A DNA stretch of 58,340 bases from assembly GCA_034716415.1 (NCBI GenBank), contig JAYEJB010000071.1:1-58340 (forward strand), given 5' to 3'. This DNA comes from JAYEJB01 sp034716415. GTDB taxonomy: Bacteria; Patescibacteriota; Patescibacteriia; SG8-24. Positions within the stretch are counted from its first letter, which is position 1. Each line of letters begins with the position of its first letter. The position numbers were made by a program, and so were the translations under genes. The notes under the pieces are model-generated. The model was not told where the DNA came from, searched no databases, and saw nothing but the letters and a program-made list of their open reading frames with translations. Below are positions 56,999 through 58,340 of this stretch, piece after piece.

Positions 56999-57880
56999 CT
57001 ACTCCTCATCCCCGTCATCATCGTCTCCCGCATCGTCATCCCCATCATCGTCCCCGTCATCACCTGGCTCACCATCGTCATCGTCCGGTCCGAGCGCTCC
57101 AAGCTCCTCTTTCAATGTCTCCTTGGCCGCCTCAAGAGCCGCCTTAAAGTCATCACGAGCTGCGCTGAAAGCCTCTTTCCGTGCATCGACGAGCTCCTGA
57201 ACCAAGTCACGGTAGGATTTCACGCCATTCAACGCGTCCTTGAGTGCACCATGAGCCGCTCGTAATGCCGCATTGAACTCGTCACGGGCCGACTTCAAAT
57301 CTCCGTCCGATTCGCAAGCCGCCTTGGCCGCCGCAATTGCCGCGTCTACCGCAGCTTCAAAGTCGGCGACAGCCGCGTCCACCGCGGCCTGTCTCTCATC
57401 GACCAGACCTTCAGCACTGGCCCAGAATGCCTCAATGGCGTCATCGTAAGCCGCGCGGCGAACGTCGACAGCCGCCTGGACCGCCGCCTGGAATTCCAGA
57501 AGCGCCTGCTTACGGTCACTGTCCTCGAATTTCTCCAACAACAGATCGAAACGCTCGGTGTGGTTATCGGTGCGAGCCGTGCGGACCTCACCGAGCCGAC
57601 CGAGACGCTCGGTGTGACGTTCAGCCAACTGACTCTCACGCGTGATACGATTCTCTGACAAACGACCCTTGCCACTGGTGACCCTGCTCATCACCCGCTC
57701 GGCGAAACTGTCCAGCCTCTCACAGGCCCTTGCCTTAACTTGCTCGGGTACGTTGCCGCGACCACGATCTTCCGGCGGACCGGCCGGATCGTTATTCTGC
57801 GCCATCGCCATCGCTGGCATCATCATCTGCATAATGAGCACCGCGCTCGCGGCCGCGCTGATCGTTTTCTTGCTATTCAT
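56999..57880 (-). CDS. Exported Ala-rich helical protein with acidic tail (293 aa)
   Basis: A signal peptide (MNSKKTISAAASAVLIMQMM, then PAMAMAQ) leads into about 230 residues of Ala/Arg/Glu-rich helix with repeated AAVDAA/AALEAA blocks, probably coiled coil. A tail of about 35 mostly Asp residues (DDDDGEPGDDGDDDG) follows. The start at ATG 57880 overlaps the upstream gene by eight bases. The acidic tail could bind calcium, which would fit the calcium transporters elsewhere in the window, but that is inference. No family is recognised. Confidence 0.75.
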   Translation of the reverse strand: MNSKKTISAAASAVLIMQMMMPAMAMAQNNDPAGPPEDRGRGNVPEQVKARACERLDSFAERVMSRVTSGKGRLSENRITRESQLAERHTERLGRLGEVRTARTDNHTERFDLLLEKFEDSDRKQALLEFQAAVQAAVDVRRAAYDDAIEAFWASAEGLVDERQAAVDAAVADFEAAVDAAIAAAKAACESDGDLKSARDEFNAALRAAHGALKDALNGVKSYRDLVQELVDARKEAFSAARDDFKAALEAAKETLKEELGALGPDDDDGEPGDDGDDDGDDDAGDDDDGDEE

Positions 57881-58187
57881 AGGTTTCGACGGTAAATAAT
57901 TCTGTCTCGTCTTCGCCTTCCTCGAGCGCTGAAACCACGTCCGAGCCGTCTCCGGCATCGGTCTCTTCCATGGCCGCCTCGTCAAGCAGTGAATCAATGA
58001 GAGCGTCGACCTGTACGTCGACATCCTCTTCACCAGTGACGTCCATCTCGCCGCCGAGCTCGGCCACCGCCTCATCGCCGGCAGGGACTATCGGCCCGAC
58101 CTCTTCCTTGTTGGTCATCTGGAGATAGGCGACCAGCCCCACCACGATGACAATCAGCACCGGAATGATTATCTTCCATTTAGGCAT
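57873..58187 (-). CDS. Acidic single-pass membrane protein (104 aa)
   Basis: One N-terminal helix (IIIPVLIVIVVGLVAYLQM) is followed by an external region that is strikingly acidic (GEEDVDVQVDALIDSLLDEA, EEGEDETE). It has no known domain. It overlaps and is coupled to the exported Ala-rich gene, so both probably act together at the cell surface. Two TATAAT boxes lie 37-54 bases upstream. Confidence 0.72.
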   Translation of the reverse strand: MPKWKIIIPVLIVIVVGLVAYLQMTNKEEVGPIVPAGDEAVAELGGEMDVTGEEDVDVQVDALIDSLLDEAAMEETDAGDGSDVVSALEEGEDETELFTVETYE

Positions 58188-58224
58188 AAAAATGCGTAAT
58201 TACTTATTTATGTAACTTTTTATG

Positions 58225-58241
58225 ATTATAGATGAATTATA
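58225..58241 (-). promoter_or_regulatory. Two TATAAT -10 boxes for the acidic protein pair
   Basis: TATAAT occurs twice on the minus strand (58225-58230 and 58236-58241) in an AT-rich stretch. No clear -35 is seen. Confidence 0.45.
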
Positions 58242-58340
58242 GCAGATATGAGTGATAGGTGAACCAATCAGGGGTTGAGAATCTGAGAGGGCATCGCTGT
58301 GTACGATACCCCCAAACCCTCAAACACATTCAAAAAAAAC

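Noticed and set aside
1..58340. Alternative genetic code (TGA as Gly)
   Set aside because: TGA ends many clearly complete genes, such as murB and the rhodanese gene, at the expected C termini, and none needs read-through.
58242..58340. A gene or terminator at the right edge
   Set aside because: GGGCATCG pairs loosely with CGATACCC, but there is no T run and no ORF reaches the edge with recognisable content.

Overview
The window is a GC-rich (roughly 55-60% by eye) bacterial chromosome segment. It uses the standard code and carries no phage, transposase, CRISPR, rRNA or tRNA gene that I can recognise. Gene order and content suggest a member of the Candidate Phyla Radiation (Patescibacteria). 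The pointers are many short lineage-specific membrane-anchored proteins, a DUF5652-like protein, a dcw cluster reduced to mraZ-rsmH-ftsL with murC-murB elsewhere, frequent starts without a Shine-Dalgarno sequence or with almost no leader, and intergenic DNA full of short dispersed repeats. This placement is inference and I cannot go below phylum level.

Layout. 0-2.6 kb: murC-murB (peptidoglycan precursors). 2.6-8.5 kb: a hypothetical gene, an Elp3-like tRNA-modifying enzyme, two small paralogues, then glyA-folD (one-carbon metabolism). 8.5-12.3 kb: a degenerate aminoglycoside-phosphotransferase-like protein, an amino-acid permease and two tandem alpha/beta hydrolases. 12.3-15.5 kb: dnaB, ybaB and recR, with recR preceded by four tandem mini-ORFs made of copies of its own start. 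15.5-21.4 kb: a trypsin-like protease, rplU, DUF192, a WecA/MraY-type transferase and a 750-residue DHH-motif protein. 21.6-24.7 kb: a membrane-anchored ClpC-like AAA+ protein with a small membrane partner. 25-27 kb: mraZ-rsmH-ftsL. 27-30 kb: ASCH-like and membrane hypotheticals and uvrC. 30-35 kb: a CPA2 antiporter and a run of small single-helix membrane proteins. 35-40.4 kb: uvrA and uvrB. 40.5-51.2 kb: long leftward gene runs holding an MBL/beta-CASP nuclease, a GH1 glycosidase, a rhodanese, a calcium-type P-ATPase with a Ca/Na-type exchanger, ThpR, a PEBP, an acylphosphatase and a hydrolase. 51.3-53.2 kb: two tandem sigma-70-family genes. 53.3-58.2 kb: PRPP synthetase, a phosphoribosyltransferase, an MFS exporter behind a structured leader, and exported acidic proteins.

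Three themes stand out. First, the window holds all three UvrABC subunits plus RecR and DnaB, so it is rich in DNA maintenance. Second, non-coding structure is unusually prominent. A family of roughly 94-bp near-perfect palindromes lies at gene 3' ends, one member with changed arms that still pair. Other long hairpins and GTCATTGCGAG repeats occur, and repeat-derived peptides sit inside Elp3, UvrC, RsmH and a phosphoribosyltransferase. Third, promoters are readable: TTGACA-like -35 boxes with 17-bp spacers, and a recurring TGC-TA(A/G)CGT-type -10 upstream of mostly accessory genes, in a window that also encodes two extra sigma-like proteins. Two of these promoters drive near-leaderless short ORFs that end before a hairpin and then a long gene, which suggests attenuation. 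The strongest candidates for something undescribed are the recR leader array, the MFS leader and the palindrome family.
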